Part shown: in pieces, positions 51,320-59,396 of the stretch | Layout of the letters: the number at the start of each line of letters is the position of its first letter | Position numbering within the stretch: position 1 is the first letter of the stretch | Source of the DNA: Bacteroidota bacterium | GTDB lineage: Bacteria > Bacteroidota > Bacteroidia > Chitinophagales > Chitinophagaceae | DNA: 64,000 bases | Direction of reading: 5' to 3' | NCBI GenBank assembly: GCA_023417815.1 | Contig: JAEZEI010000089.1 | Span: forward strand, 1-64,000 | Translations under genes and position numbers: made by a program | Notes under the pieces: model-generated | The model's database searches: none | What the model was told of the DNA's origin: nothing | Seen by the model: the letters and a program-made list of their open reading frames with translations, nothing else

Positions 51320-52090
51320 TTAGTTATTTTTTAACAGGGTGCGGTTAAAGAGTTCGGTAAGCTTTTTCTTGGTGTGCAGTGGGAAATCGCCCTTCATCAT
51401 CCAGTCATAGTATTGGGGTTCAGCCTTTAGTACATCAGTGACCCTGCGCCCCTTATACTTTCCAAAGTTAAAGATCTCCTGGTCTTTATCATCAAAACAG
51501 AACCTGCGGGCATAATCTATTATTTTATCTTCACCTATAGCGCAGAGGATGCTGTTCACCGTATGCCCAAGGTTACTATAACGGGCAAGCTGGGCTTCAA
51601 GCACCTCGATGGTAGCATTTACATCAGCTTCTGCACTGTGGGCATTGGTAAGTTCTTTCTGGCAGTAGAACCGGTAGGCTGCAGACAGGGTACGGGGTTC
51701 CATGGTGTAAAAAATGTGCTGTACGTCGATCATTTTTCTGTCCGTAAGATCAATGTCAAGTCCTGCGCGAAGAAACTCCTCCATCAGCATGGGTATGTCG
51801 AACCTGTTGCTGTTATATCCGCCCAGGTCGCAATTATCCAAAAACTGTTTTATTTCATTTGCAGCCTGTTTAAAGGTAGGTGCGTCCTTTACCATTTCAT
51901 TGGTAATGCCATGAATAGCTGAATTATCCGGTTTGATCTCGCATTCTGGGTTAAGCAGTTTACGTTTAACCTGCCTGCTTCCATCGGGAAGCACCTTTAC
52001 AATGGCGATCTCAATGATGCGGTCTGTACTTAGGTTAACTCCTGTTGTTTCCAGATCAATGAAAGCAACTGGTCGTGATAATTGTAACAT
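51320..52090 (-). CDS. DEDDh 3'-5' exonuclease
   Basis: Exonuclease of the DnaQ-like fold, 256 residues. All five DEDDh positions are visible: FIDLETTGV (D, E), FKQAANEIKQFLDNCDLGGYNSNRFDIPML in part (D), and HSAEADVNATIEVLE (H...D). The C-terminal ~90 residues contain FNFGKYKGRRVTDVL and YYDWMMKGDFPLHTK, an extra region found in many Bacteroidota exonucleases that are not tied to DNA polymerase III. It is likely a standalone nucleic-acid repair or RNA-processing enzyme. Confidence 0.9.
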   Translation of the reverse strand: MLQLSRPVAFIDLETTGVNLSTDRIIEIAIVKVLPDGSRQVKRKLLNPECEIKPDNSAIHGITNEMVKDAPTFKQAANEIKQFLDNCDLGGYNSNRFDIPMLMEEFLRAGLDIDLTDRKMIDVQHIFYTMEPRTLSAAYRFYCQKELTNAHSAEADVNATIEVLEAQLARYSNLGHTVNSILCAIGEDKIIDYARRFCFDDKDQEIFNFGKYKGRRVTDVLKAEPQYYDWMMKGDFPLHTKKKLTELFNRTLLKNN

Positions 52091-52184
52091 GGGCTCAGTA
52101 ATGATTTAACGCCGGTGGATGTTTTTGCGTTTCGGGTTGTAAAAGTGCGGAAATAATTTAACAAAAGTAATTTTTAAGCGATTA

Positions 52185-52214
52185 TTGGTGTTTGTACTAC
52201 AAATTCTACCTTTG
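52185..52214 (+). promoter_or_regulatory. Bacteroidota-type promoter of the small lipoprotein/ytxJ unit
   Basis: TTG at 52185-52187, a 19-nt spacer, then TACCTTTG at 52207-52214 match the sigma-ABfr consensus in sequence and spacing. Transcription should start near 52221, about 12 nt before the lipoprotein ATG at 52233. Confidence 0.78.
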
Positions 52215-52232
52215 AGCTATAATAATTCAATA

Positions 52233-52337
52233 ATGAAAAAATTTCTGATAGCCGCGCTTTTATTGGTTTCCCTGGCTGCAACTGTAACGAGTTGTGGATC
52301 CAGTCGTCGTACCGGCTGCCCTGCAGTTGCCCAATAG
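52233..52337 (+). CDS. Tiny lipoprotein (34 residues)
   Basis: A 34-residue reading frame, too short for most gene finders: a basic start (MKKFLIAALLLVSL), a hydrophobic core and a lipobox TSCGS with Cys21 as lipidation site. This leaves a mature lipopeptide of only about 14 residues (CGSSRRTGCPAVAQ). It follows a strong promoter by 18 nt and precedes ytxJ by 17 nt, so it probably shares a transcript with it. Similar tiny Gly-Ser-Arg lipoproteins ending GCPAV before ytxJ seem familiar in Bacteroidota, but I cannot check this. Function is unknown. Confidence 0.72.
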   Translation: MKKFLIAALLLVSLAATVTSCGSSRRTGCPAVAQ

Positions 52338-52354
52338 CACCTACCACCACACCT

Positions 52355-52687
52355 ATGAATTGGAAAACCCTTACTTCGGAAGAAGAGCTGAAGGACATTA
52401 TTCAGCGTTCATACATTAATCCCCAGGTCATTTTCAAGCACAGCACACGTTGTTCTATAAGCAGCATGGCAAAAAGCAGGCTTGAGCGAAGTGATATACC
52501 GGGGAATGTTGACTTCTATTATCTCGACCTTCTCAGGTATCGAGGTCTTTCGGATAAGATCGCTGAAACTTTTGATGTCTTTCATGAGTCTCCCCAGGTG
52601 ATCCTCATCAGGAATGGTGAATGTGTTTACGATGAAAGCCATACCGGCATTTCCATGGAAGAGATCCGTGAACAGGCTGCTGCCTGA
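52355..52687 (+). CDS. ytxJ: Bacillithiol-system redox protein
   Basis: Thioredoxin-fold protein of 110 residues of the YtxJ family, thought to act as a monothiol bacilliredoxin-like protein using bacillithiol. The active-site-like sequence is KHSTRCSISSMAKSRLE (single Cys near residue 32). The conserved YLDLLRYRGLSDKIAE and the cis-Pro region ESPQVILIRNGE follow. I start at the ATG at 52355; an earlier in-frame ATG at 52292 lies inside the lipoprotein gene. Its presence supports bacillithiol use, common in Bacteroidota. Confidence 0.9.
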   Translation: MNWKTLTSEEELKDIIQRSYINPQVIFKHSTRCSISSMAKSRLERSDIPGNVDFYYLDLLRYRGLSDKIAETFDVFHESPQVILIRNGECVYDESHTGISMEEIREQAAA

Positions 52688-53698
52688 TTATAGCCCCGCT
52701 ACTTTTCTTACCAGTGATTTCGCCACTTCGAAATTCCATTTTGCAAAGCGTCCGCGTTGTACCACCAGTGTATTCTCGTCGGGGAATTGCAGGTAATAGT
52801 GAAATGCAAATCGCTCCCTGGGATCGTACCACCCGATCACCTGTCCGAACCGGAGGTCGTTGAAGACAAGGGTATCACTGAATTTATCGACGGTATAGAA
52901 CCCCTGGCTGAATCGTTTAAGGTTCTCTATCTCCTCTTTATTCCTGATATCATGTAAAAGGGTGTCGTTGCGGGGGAACCAGTTCAGTTTTAATTCGGGA
53001 TCATCATCAAAAATGCTCCTGTACCCGGTATAATAACCGGTATCTGAGCCCGCCACCACGAACCACAACCAGTTTTGAAGCGGGGCCGGGGTAGTGAAGT
53101 ACCTTTCGTATTTGATCTCTTTTGCTGCGAGCAGTTTCCTGACATCATGGTCGATCTTCAGTTTGTTCACGATCGAATAACCCAGGTACAGCCCTGTGAA
53201 CAAAAGCCCGAATTTCCACCAGTTCTGCCTGTGGCGATGTCTTTTTTTTAGGACGATCAGCGCCATGAGAGCGATGAAGCCCCAGATGGAAAAGAAGAAG
53301 TCGACAACGTAAATAACGTGGAAGGATATACGCGACTTACTGAATGGTTCAAACCAGCCCACACCATAATTGTTGAAGGCATCGAGAAAGATATGGACGA
53401 ATATCACGCTGCCGAAGAAAGCCAGCCATCTTCTGAACGAGATATTATGAGGTCGGTGCCATCGTTCCGCAAAATACGCGAGGACAGGAGTTGCCAGAAG
53501 GCAGAAGAGCAGGGAATGGGTGAACCCGCGGTGTGCGAGCAGGTTTTCTGTTGTTCCCAGCCAGAATGCAGCTACGAAATCTATATCAGGAATGCTCTGA
53601 GCCATGGCACCCCACAACATTGCCTTGCGCCCAACGGTCTTGCCGGCAAAAGCTTCGCCCATGCAGGCACCCAACGCGATATGGGTCAGCGAATCCAT
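52688..53698 (-). CDS. Membrane-bound metal-dependent hydrolase (YdjM/LexA-binding-like)
   Basis: A 336-residue inner-membrane protein of the UPF0227/YdjM-like metal-dependent hydrolase family. The N-terminal MDSLTHIALGACMGEA is the family signature, and the IPDIDFVAAFW and HRGFTHSLLF motifs carry the metal-binding Asp and His residues. About four hydrophobic helices occupy the first 190 residues; the C-terminal 150 residues are soluble. The substrate is unknown. Gene spacing: 1 nt after the convergent ytxJ stop. Confidence 0.9.
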   Translation of the reverse strand: MDSLTHIALGACMGEAFAGKTVGRKAMLWGAMAQSIPDIDFVAAFWLGTTENLLAHRGFTHSLLFCLLATPVLAYFAERWHRPHNISFRRWLAFFGSVIFVHIFLDAFNNYGVGWFEPFSKSRISFHVIYVVDFFFSIWGFIALMALIVLKKRHRHRQNWWKFGLLFTGLYLGYSIVNKLKIDHDVRKLLAAKEIKYERYFTTPAPLQNWLWFVVAGSDTGYYTGYRSIFDDDPELKLNWFPRNDTLLHDIRNKEEIENLKRFSQGFYTVDKFSDTLVFNDLRFGQVIGWYDPRERFAFHYYLQFPDENTLVVQRGRFAKWNFEVAKSLVRKVAGL

Positions 53699-53718
53699 CG
53701 TTGTAAAAATAAGGATGT

Positions 53719-54180
53719 TTAAAGTCCGGATTCATAACCTGTATCAACAAACAGATCCTTTCCATCGGCAGCCATGGTGGCCAGTTCATCACAGCGGTTA
53801 TTATATGGATTATCGGAATGTCCTTTAACCCAGTGCATCTTTATCCTGAAGTTCCGGCTTAGGTCGTAATAAACCTTCCACAGATCACTGTTCTTTTTTC
53901 CTCCCCTGAACCCGGTACGTATCCAGTTATTGAGCCATCCTTTCTCGATTGAATTTACCACGTACTGGCTGTCGCTGTAAATATTCACCGGAAGTTTGTT
54001 GTGCCTGAGGGCTTTAAGTCCTGCAATTACAGCCCATAATTCCATCCTGTTATTCGTGGTAAGCCGAAAGCCTGCGGAAAGTTCCTTTATATGGTTTCCT
54101 GCCATCAGGATAACTCCGTATCCGCCGCGGCCAGGATTTCCGCGGCTGGCACCATCCGTATATATCTTTATTTCATCCAT
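53719..54180 (-). CDS. rnhA: Ribonuclease HI
   Basis: Endonuclease degrading RNA in RNA-DNA hybrids, 153 residues. The N-terminal IYTDGASRGNPGRGGYG gives the first catalytic Asp and substrate loop. The Glu is in NRMELWAVIAGL, the second Asp in IYSDSQYVVNSI, and the last in GHSDNPYNNRCDELA. Its ATG shares a base with the stop of the upstream carboxylase gene (TAATG), so the two are likely co-transcribed and translationally coupled. Confidence 0.97.
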   Translation of the reverse strand: MDEIKIYTDGASRGNPGRGGYGVILMAGNHIKELSAGFRLTTNNRMELWAVIAGLKALRHNKLPVNIYSDSQYVVNSIEKGWLNNWIRTGFRGGKKNSDLWKVYYDLSRNFRIKMHWVKGHSDNPYNNRCDELATMAADGKDLFVDTGYESGL

Positions 54181-55805
54181 TATACCTGGAATACGCCAGT
54201 TCTGAATTCAGGTATAATATGGTTGTGGTTCGCAGCGGAGATCGCTTCCGAAATTATTGCCCGGGTTTGCCCGGGATCAATTATTGCGTCTACCCATAGC
54301 CGGGCTGCAGCGTATTCTGGTTTTGTTTGCCGTTCGTAATTGCCGGTGATCTTATCAAGCAGTTCCTTTTCCATTTCAGGTGTCACTTCCTGTCCCTTGC
54401 TCTTCATACCAGCCACCTGGATCTGCAACATGGTTTTTGCCGCCTGTTCACCGCCCATAACGGCGATGCGGGCGGTAGGCCAGGCATAAATGAAGCGCGG
54501 ATCATAAGCCTTACCGCACATTGCATAATTACCCGCACCGTAAGAATTCCCTACAATGATGGTGATCTTCGGCACAACCGAATTGGCAACTGCATTCACA
54601 AGCTTTGCTCCATCCTTGATTATGCCTGAATGTTCGCTCCTGCTCCCTACCATAAATCCGGTCACGTCCTGAAGAAACACCAGGGGGATCTTTTTCTGGT
54701 TACAATTCATTATGAACCGCGCCGCTTTATCGGCAGAATCATTATAGATCACACCGCCCATCTGCATTTCACCTTTTGAATTCTTCACGATCAACCGCTG
54801 GTTGGCAACAATGCCTACAGCCCAGCCATCAATACGCGCATATCCGCACACGATAGTTTTTCCATAGTCTTTCTTGAATTCATCAAAAGTTGCTGCATCC
54901 ACGATCCCTATAATCAGTTCAGTCATATCATAAGGACGGCTATTTCCTTCCGCCATTATTCCATATACATTTTCCGCTTTTGAAGGGGCTGAAGGTTTTG
55001 TCCTGTTGAACCCAGCTTTTTCCTGGTCTGCTAATTTCCCGATGATCCTTTTCACCTGGTCCAGGCATTCTTCTTCTGTCTTGAATTTATAATCTGCTAT
55101 ACCTGAAATACTGTTATGTGTTCCTGCACCTCCAAGTGTTTCAGCGTCTACGTCTTCTCCAATTGCCGCTTTCACAAGGTATGGTCCCGCAAGAAAGATC
55201 GATCCCGCACCTTCTACCATCAGCGTTTCATCGCTCATGATGGGAAGGTATGCGCCACCGGCAACGCAGGCGCCCATCACCGCAGCGATCTGGGTTATAC
55301 CCATCGCGCTCATTTTTGCATTGTTGCGGAAGATCCTGCCGAAGTGTTCTTTATCCGGGAATATCTCGTCCTGCAGGGGAAGATACACGCCTGCACTGTC
55401 AACTATGTATACGATCGGCAGGTTGTTTTCCATGGCAATTTCCTGCATTCTCAGGTTCTTCTTCCCTGTGATCGGAAACCATGCACCGGCTTTTACCGTC
55501 TGGTCGTTCGCAACTACCACGCATTGCCTTCCGTTGATGTATCCAACACCGCTTACTGTTCCGCCCCCGGGACAACCGCCATGTTCAGGATACATGTCAT
55601 AGCCGGCAAAAGCGCCTATTTCAACAAATGGTTTTCCTTCATCACAGAGGTATTTTATCCTTTCACGCGCAGTGAGTTTATTCTTTTCTTTTTGTTTCCG
55701 GGCAGATTTTTCTCCTCCTCCTTCATAGATCTTATCAAGCTTTGACCGAACCTCGCTCCAGGCGAGTTTCATCTTATCCTCATTCTTATTAAAGTCGATG
55801 TTCAT
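54180..55805 (-). CDS. Acyl-CoA carboxylase beta (carboxyltransferase) subunit
   Basis: Biotin-dependent carboxyltransferase subunit of 541 residues, of the methylcrotonyl/propionyl-CoA carboxylase type. The start is the ATG at 55805 (MNIDFNKNEDKMK); a frame extending to 55859 adds 18 atypical residues. The crotonase-like halves are visible: EHGGCPGGGTVSGVGYING and VVANDQTVKAGAW in the first, and GGVIYNDSADKAARF with RSEHSGIIKDGAKLVNAV and GNSYGAGNYAMCGKAYDP in the second. MCC-type blocks EDVDAETLGGAGTHNSISG are present. The biotin carboxylase/biotin carrier subunit is not in the window. The substrate acyl group is uncertain. Confidence 0.92.
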   Translation of the reverse strand: MNIDFNKNEDKMKLAWSEVRSKLDKIYEGGGEKSARKQKEKNKLTARERIKYLCDEGKPFVEIGAFAGYDMYPEHGGCPGGGTVSGVGYINGRQCVVVANDQTVKAGAWFPITGKKNLRMQEIAMENNLPIVYIVDSAGVYLPLQDEIFPDKEHFGRIFRNNAKMSAMGITQIAAVMGACVAGGAYLPIMSDETLMVEGAGSIFLAGPYLVKAAIGEDVDAETLGGAGTHNSISGIADYKFKTEEECLDQVKRIIGKLADQEKAGFNRTKPSAPSKAENVYGIMAEGNSRPYDMTELIIGIVDAATFDEFKKDYGKTIVCGYARIDGWAVGIVANQRLIVKNSKGEMQMGGVIYNDSADKAARFIMNCNQKKIPLVFLQDVTGFMVGSRSEHSGIIKDGAKLVNAVANSVVPKITIIVGNSYGAGNYAMCGKAYDPRFIYAWPTARIAVMGGEQAAKTMLQIQVAGMKSKGQEVTPEMEKELLDKITGNYERQTKPEYAAARLWVDAIIDPGQTRAIISEAISAANHNHIIPEFRTGVFQV

Positions 55806-55916
55806 GTATGTAAAGTAATAATTAATGGCATGCAAATTAAGCACTGCGTTACAATTCAATCACTTTAAAGGAATAAGGTTAATTTTAAGATCCATTCACC
55901 ACCTTAACCTGATGTT

Positions 55917-58694
55917 ATGCCAAAAGATCCATACCGGGTAAAGAAATTGCTCGATACAAAGAACGGAACATTCACCTATTACAGTCTCGCTGAACTGGAA
56001 AAGCAAGGTCATAAGATTAGCAGGCTTCCTTTTTCGATAAGGATACTATTGGAGAACGCATTGAGGAATTTTGACGGTTTCGCCATAACAAAGGAAAATG
56101 TAGACACCCTGATCAACTGGTCTCCGGAACCCTCTGACAAGGACATTCCATTTAAGCCTGCCCGGGTTCTTATGCAGGACTTCACCGGCGTACCTGCCGT
56201 GGTCGACATTGCTTCTCTAAGGGCGGAAGTAGCGCGCAAGGGAGGAAATCCTGACGAGATAAATCCACTTATTCCTGTTGACCTTATTGTGGATCATAGT
56301 GTACAGGTAGATTATTTCGGAACAGAGTATGCCACTGAAAAGAACATAGAGGAGGAATATTCGCGCAATCGTGAACGTTACCAATTCCTTAAATGGGCAC
56401 AACATTCCTTCAATAATTTCAGTGTTGTACCGCCGGGAATGGGAATCTGCCACCAGGTAAATCTTGAATACCTTTCGAAAGGTGTAATAGAAAGGAACGG
56501 CGAAGTTTTTCCTGATACCCTGGTAGGTACAGACAGCCATACACCAATGGTGAATGGTATTGGTGTGGTGGCCTGGGGAGTAGGAGGCATTGAGGCTGAA
56601 GCAGCGCTGTTAGGACAACCGATCTATTTCATAATGCCTGAAGTGATCGGGCTGAAGCTAAAAGGCCAGCTTCCGTTCGGGTCGAATGCAACCGATCTTG
56701 TGCTTACCATTGCAGAATTACTGCGTAATGTAGGCGTGGTAGGAAAATTTGTTGAAGTCTATGGCCCGGGGCTGGATAACCTAACGGTTCCTGACCGCGC
56801 AACCATAGGAAATATGTCGCCTGAATTCGGATGTACCATCACCTATTTTCCTATTGATGAAAAGACCCTGGAGTATATGCGGAGAAGTAATCGCTCCGAA
56901 AGGCAGGTTCAGCTTGTACAGGATTATTGCAAGGCAAATATGCTTTGGAGAACCGGTGAAGAGAGGATAAAGTACAGCAAAGAAGTTGAGCTTGACCTGG
57001 GAACTGTTCAGCCCACGGTATCCGGCCCCAAGCGTCCGCAGGATAAAATATTACTTAAGGATTTCAAGAAGCGTTTTATTGATGTACTCCATGAAACTTA
57101 TGGCCGTAAGTACATAGAGAACAAGCAACTAAGCAACTGGATGGCGGAAGGGGGTTCCCAGCCTTTAAAGGAGTCTGCTGAGGAAACACCAGGCACAGAG
57201 ATTGAAGCTTCGGTTGAGAATGGGCAGCGAAATGTATGGATCACACAGGGCGAAGAAAGTTTCCGGGTTTCCGACGGCACTGTGGCCATTGCTGCGATCA
57301 CTTCCTGTACAAACACCAGCAACCCGTTTGTTATGATAGGTGCAGGGCTTGTTGCGAGGAAAGCAAGAGAGCGGGGATTGAAAGTTAAACCCTGGGTAAA
57401 GACTTCCCTTGCACCGGGTTCTAAAGTGGTGACCAAATATCTCGAAAAGGCAGATCTGCTGGATGATTTCGAAGCCATGCAGTTCCATATTGTTGGTTAT
57501 GGTTGTACTTCCTGTATTGGGAATTCGGGCCCCTTACCACCGCATATGAGCAGGGCGGTAGACGGGCATGAGCTGGTGGTAGCCTCGGTACTCAGTGGTA
57601 ACAGGAATTTCGAAGCAAGGATCCATCCTAAAGTGAGAATGAATTTCCTGATGTCTCCTATGCTTGTTGTTGCATATGCTATTGCGGGAAGGGTAGATGT
57701 CGACCTGCTTAATGATCCTGTAGGTTATGATCCCAATCATCAGCCCGTATACCTAAAGGATATCTGGCCGCAGGATGAAGAGATCTATAAGGTTATGAAC
57801 GAGGTGTTGTCGCCGAATGATTTCAAAGCCAGCTACGATGAGATCTTCGAGGGAAATGAGATCTGGAAGCAGCTGGAGATCCCATCTGAAAAATTATACA
57901 GCTGGGACAACGCTTCAACCTACATCAAGGAAGCTCCATTCTTCAATAATATTTCCCGCGAAGCGCCTCCTATAAAGGACATTTTTAATGCCAGGGTTTT
58001 GCTGTGGGTTGGTGACAGTATCACCACGGATCATATTTCGCCTGCAGGCCAATTCGATGAACGATCTCCGGCAGGCCAATATTTGCTTTCGCGGGGTGTA
58101 GCCCGTGAAGAATTCAATTCATATGGTTCTAGAAGAGGGCATGATGAAGTGATGATCCGCGGAACCTTTGCCAACGTCCGTATCCGGAACAGGCTTTCGG
58201 AGAAAGAAGGCGGTTATACGCGTTATCTCCCCGGTAATGAGGAAATGAGTATTTATGATGCCTCAGCGAAGTATAAGGCAGATAACACCTCCCTGATCGT
58301 ACTTGCCGGAAAGGAGTATGGAAGTGGTTCAAGCAGGGATTGGGCAGCAAAGGGAACATTTCTATTAGGGGTGAAGGCTGTATTGGCGGAAAGTTATGAG
58401 CGCATCCACAGGAGTAATCTTGTGGGAATGGGAGTTTTGCCTTTGCAATTCCTCACCGGGGAAACGGCAGAATCTCATAAACTTACAGGAACTGAAAAGT
58501 TCACAGTAACTGGCCTTGAGGATGGTGTTTCTCCATTAAAGGTGCTAACGGTAACCATTAAAAGAGAAGATGGTTCAGAATACGATTTTAAAGTGATCGC
58601 GCGGCTCGATTCAAATATTGAGATAGAATACTACAGGCATGGAGGTATTTTGCAATATGTGCTGAGACAATTCCTGGAAAAGGAGAAGGAATAA
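55917..58694 (+). CDS. acnA: Aconitate hydratase, AcnA/IRP type
   Basis: TCA-cycle enzyme isomerising citrate and isocitrate with a [4Fe-4S] cluster. It is 925 residues, the AcnA/IRP1 length. The cluster ligands are visible in ITSCTNTSNP and GYGCTSCIGNSGP. DFTGVPAVVDIA, TDSHTPMVNGIGV, and the swivel-domain GKEYGSGSSRDWAAKG are the family landmarks. It is plus-strand and divergent from the carboxylase gene with 111 nt between start codons. The transcript end is unclear: the hairpin after it belongs, by its T-run, to the opposite strand. Confidence 0.97.
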   Translation: MPKDPYRVKKLLDTKNGTFTYYSLAELEKQGHKISRLPFSIRILLENALRNFDGFAITKENVDTLINWSPEPSDKDIPFKPARVLMQDFTGVPAVVDIASLRAEVARKGGNPDEINPLIPVDLIVDHSVQVDYFGTEYATEKNIEEEYSRNRERYQFLKWAQHSFNNFSVVPPGMGICHQVNLEYLSKGVIERNGEVFPDTLVGTDSHTPMVNGIGVVAWGVGGIEAEAALLGQPIYFIMPEVIGLKLKGQLPFGSNATDLVLTIAELLRNVGVVGKFVEVYGPGLDNLTVPDRATIGNMSPEFGCTITYFPIDEKTLEYMRRSNRSERQVQLVQDYCKANMLWRTGEERIKYSKEVELDLGTVQPTVSGPKRPQDKILLKDFKKRFIDVLHETYGRKYIENKQLSNWMAEGGSQPLKESAEETPGTEIEASVENGQRNVWITQGEESFRVSDGTVAIAAITSCTNTSNPFVMIGAGLVARKARERGLKVKPWVKTSLAPGSKVVTKYLEKADLLDDFEAMQFHIVGYGCTSCIGNSGPLPPHMSRAVDGHELVVASVLSGNRNFEARIHPKVRMNFLMSPMLVVAYAIAGRVDVDLLNDPVGYDPNHQPVYLKDIWPQDEEIYKVMNEVLSPNDFKASYDEIFEGNEIWKQLEIPSEKLYSWDNASTYIKEAPFFNNISREAPPIKDIFNARVLLWVGDSITTDHISPAGQFDERSPAGQYLLSRGVAREEFNSYGSRRGHDEVMIRGTFANVRIRNRLSEKEGGYTRYLPGNEEMSIYDASAKYKADNTSLIVLAGKEYGSGSSRDWAAKGTFLLGVKAVLAESYERIHRSNLVGMGVLPLQFLTGETAESHKLTGTEKFTVTGLEDGVSPLKVLTVTIKREDGSEYDFKVIARLDSNIEIEYYRHGGILQYVLRQFLEKEKE

Positions 58695-58724
58695 AAAAGA
58701 GCATAAAGAATCAACTTTATGCTC
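58693..58724 (-). terminator. Terminator of tRNA-Leu (minus strand)
   Basis: A 10-bp perfect stem, GAGCATAAAG / CTTTATGCTC (58699-58708 and 58715-58724), is followed on the minus strand by six T residues (58698-58693). It lies 4 nt after the tRNA end. The same stem could also mark the end of acnA on the plus strand but has no T-run in that direction. Confidence 0.88.
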
Positions 58725-58728
58725 CCTG

Positions 58729-58812
58729 TGCCCAGAACAGGAATCGAACCTGCACGCCCTTGCGAACGACAGATTTTGAGTCTGTTGCGTCTACCAGTTC
58801 CGCCATCTGGGC
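58729..58812 (-). tRNA. tRNA-Leu (anticodon CAA)
   Basis: The minus strand folds as a class II tRNA: acceptor GCCCAGA / TCTGGGC, D-arm with GGTAGACGC, anticodon stem ACAGA/TCTGT with loop CTCAAAA (anticodon CAA, reads UUG), a long variable arm CGTTCGCAAGGGCG, and T-arm GCAGGTTCGATTCCTG. It is 84 nt including discriminator A; CCA is not encoded. Confidence 0.97.
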
Positions 58813-58834
58813 AAAAACCGGCTGCAATATTAAG

Positions 58835-59332
58835 CTAATCAGCTATCCTGTCCAAAATGCGTTGCAGGTATTTTCGCTTGTAATAGTAGTCTTTGAGTTT
58901 CATGATATCAGCACCATCTGTAGGCGCCGCTGAATTCCCGTAATCAAGAATTATATGTTTCACCTCGTCGTATAATTCTTTCTCCATTGCTTCTATTTCC
59001 TTTCGTGCCTCATCAGGGGAACGATCCATCAGGGTATCATTCAATTCAAGCATTTCCATCAGGAAACCAGGAGAGAGTTCATATTTTTCGTTCTCTTCCA
59101 GCATCCCTGTTACTTTAAGAAAATACTCCAGGGTTTTTTCCCTATCGGAGAATATTTTAAAAGCCTGGTTCACTTCGGCCGACCTTAGCATCATTTCTTC
59201 CTGCTCAATAGATGAGGAGGTGCTATGATAATCGGGATGATATTTCTTCTGCAGTTCGAAATATTTCCTGGGAATAACGGATGTGTCCACAGACGGAGCA
59301 AGGGTGAGGCCATAAAGCTCAAAGTAATTCAT
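58835..59332 (-). CDS. hscB: Fe-S assembly co-chaperone HscB (J-domain protein)
   Basis: Co-chaperone that brings the IscU scaffold to HscA during iron-sulfur cluster transfer. It is 165 residues, the usual size. The N-terminal J domain begins NYFELYGL, carries the HPD tripeptide at residues 32-34 (KKYHPDYHS), and is followed by the C-terminal helical domain, including LELNDTLMD and KDYYYKRKYLQRIL. hscA, iscU and fdx are not beside it, so it is separated from the usual cluster. A TAGTTTTG -7 box lies upstream. Confidence 0.9.
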   Translation of the reverse strand: MNYFELYGLTLAPSVDTSVIPRKYFELQKKYHPDYHSTSSSIEQEEMMLRSAEVNQAFKIFSDREKTLEYFLKVTGMLEENEKYELSPGFLMEMLELNDTLMDRSPDEARKEIEAMEKELYDEVKHIILDYGNSAAPTDGADIMKLKDYYYKRKYLQRILDRIAD

Positions 59333-59378
59333 GATGTAAAGGTAAAGCCATGTAAATACTAAAATGTAAATTGCCGCA

Positions 59379-59386
59379 CAAAACTA
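59379..59386 (-). promoter_or_regulatory. Promoter -7 box of hscB
   Basis: The minus strand reads TAGTTTTGTGCGG, fitting TAnnTTTG. It would give a leader of about 40 nt before the hscB ATG. No -33 TTG at standard spacing was found. It lies between the divergent hscB and dehydrogenase genes. Confidence 0.5.
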
Positions 59387-59396
59387 ACAGGCTGAA

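Noticed and set aside
55116..55745. 209-residue plus-strand frame opposite the carboxylase
   Set aside because: Cys/His-rich composition is the reverse reading of conserved carboxyltransferase codons.
58699..58724. Terminator of acnA on the plus strand
   Set aside because: The T-run occurs only on the minus strand, where it follows the tRNA-Leu gene.
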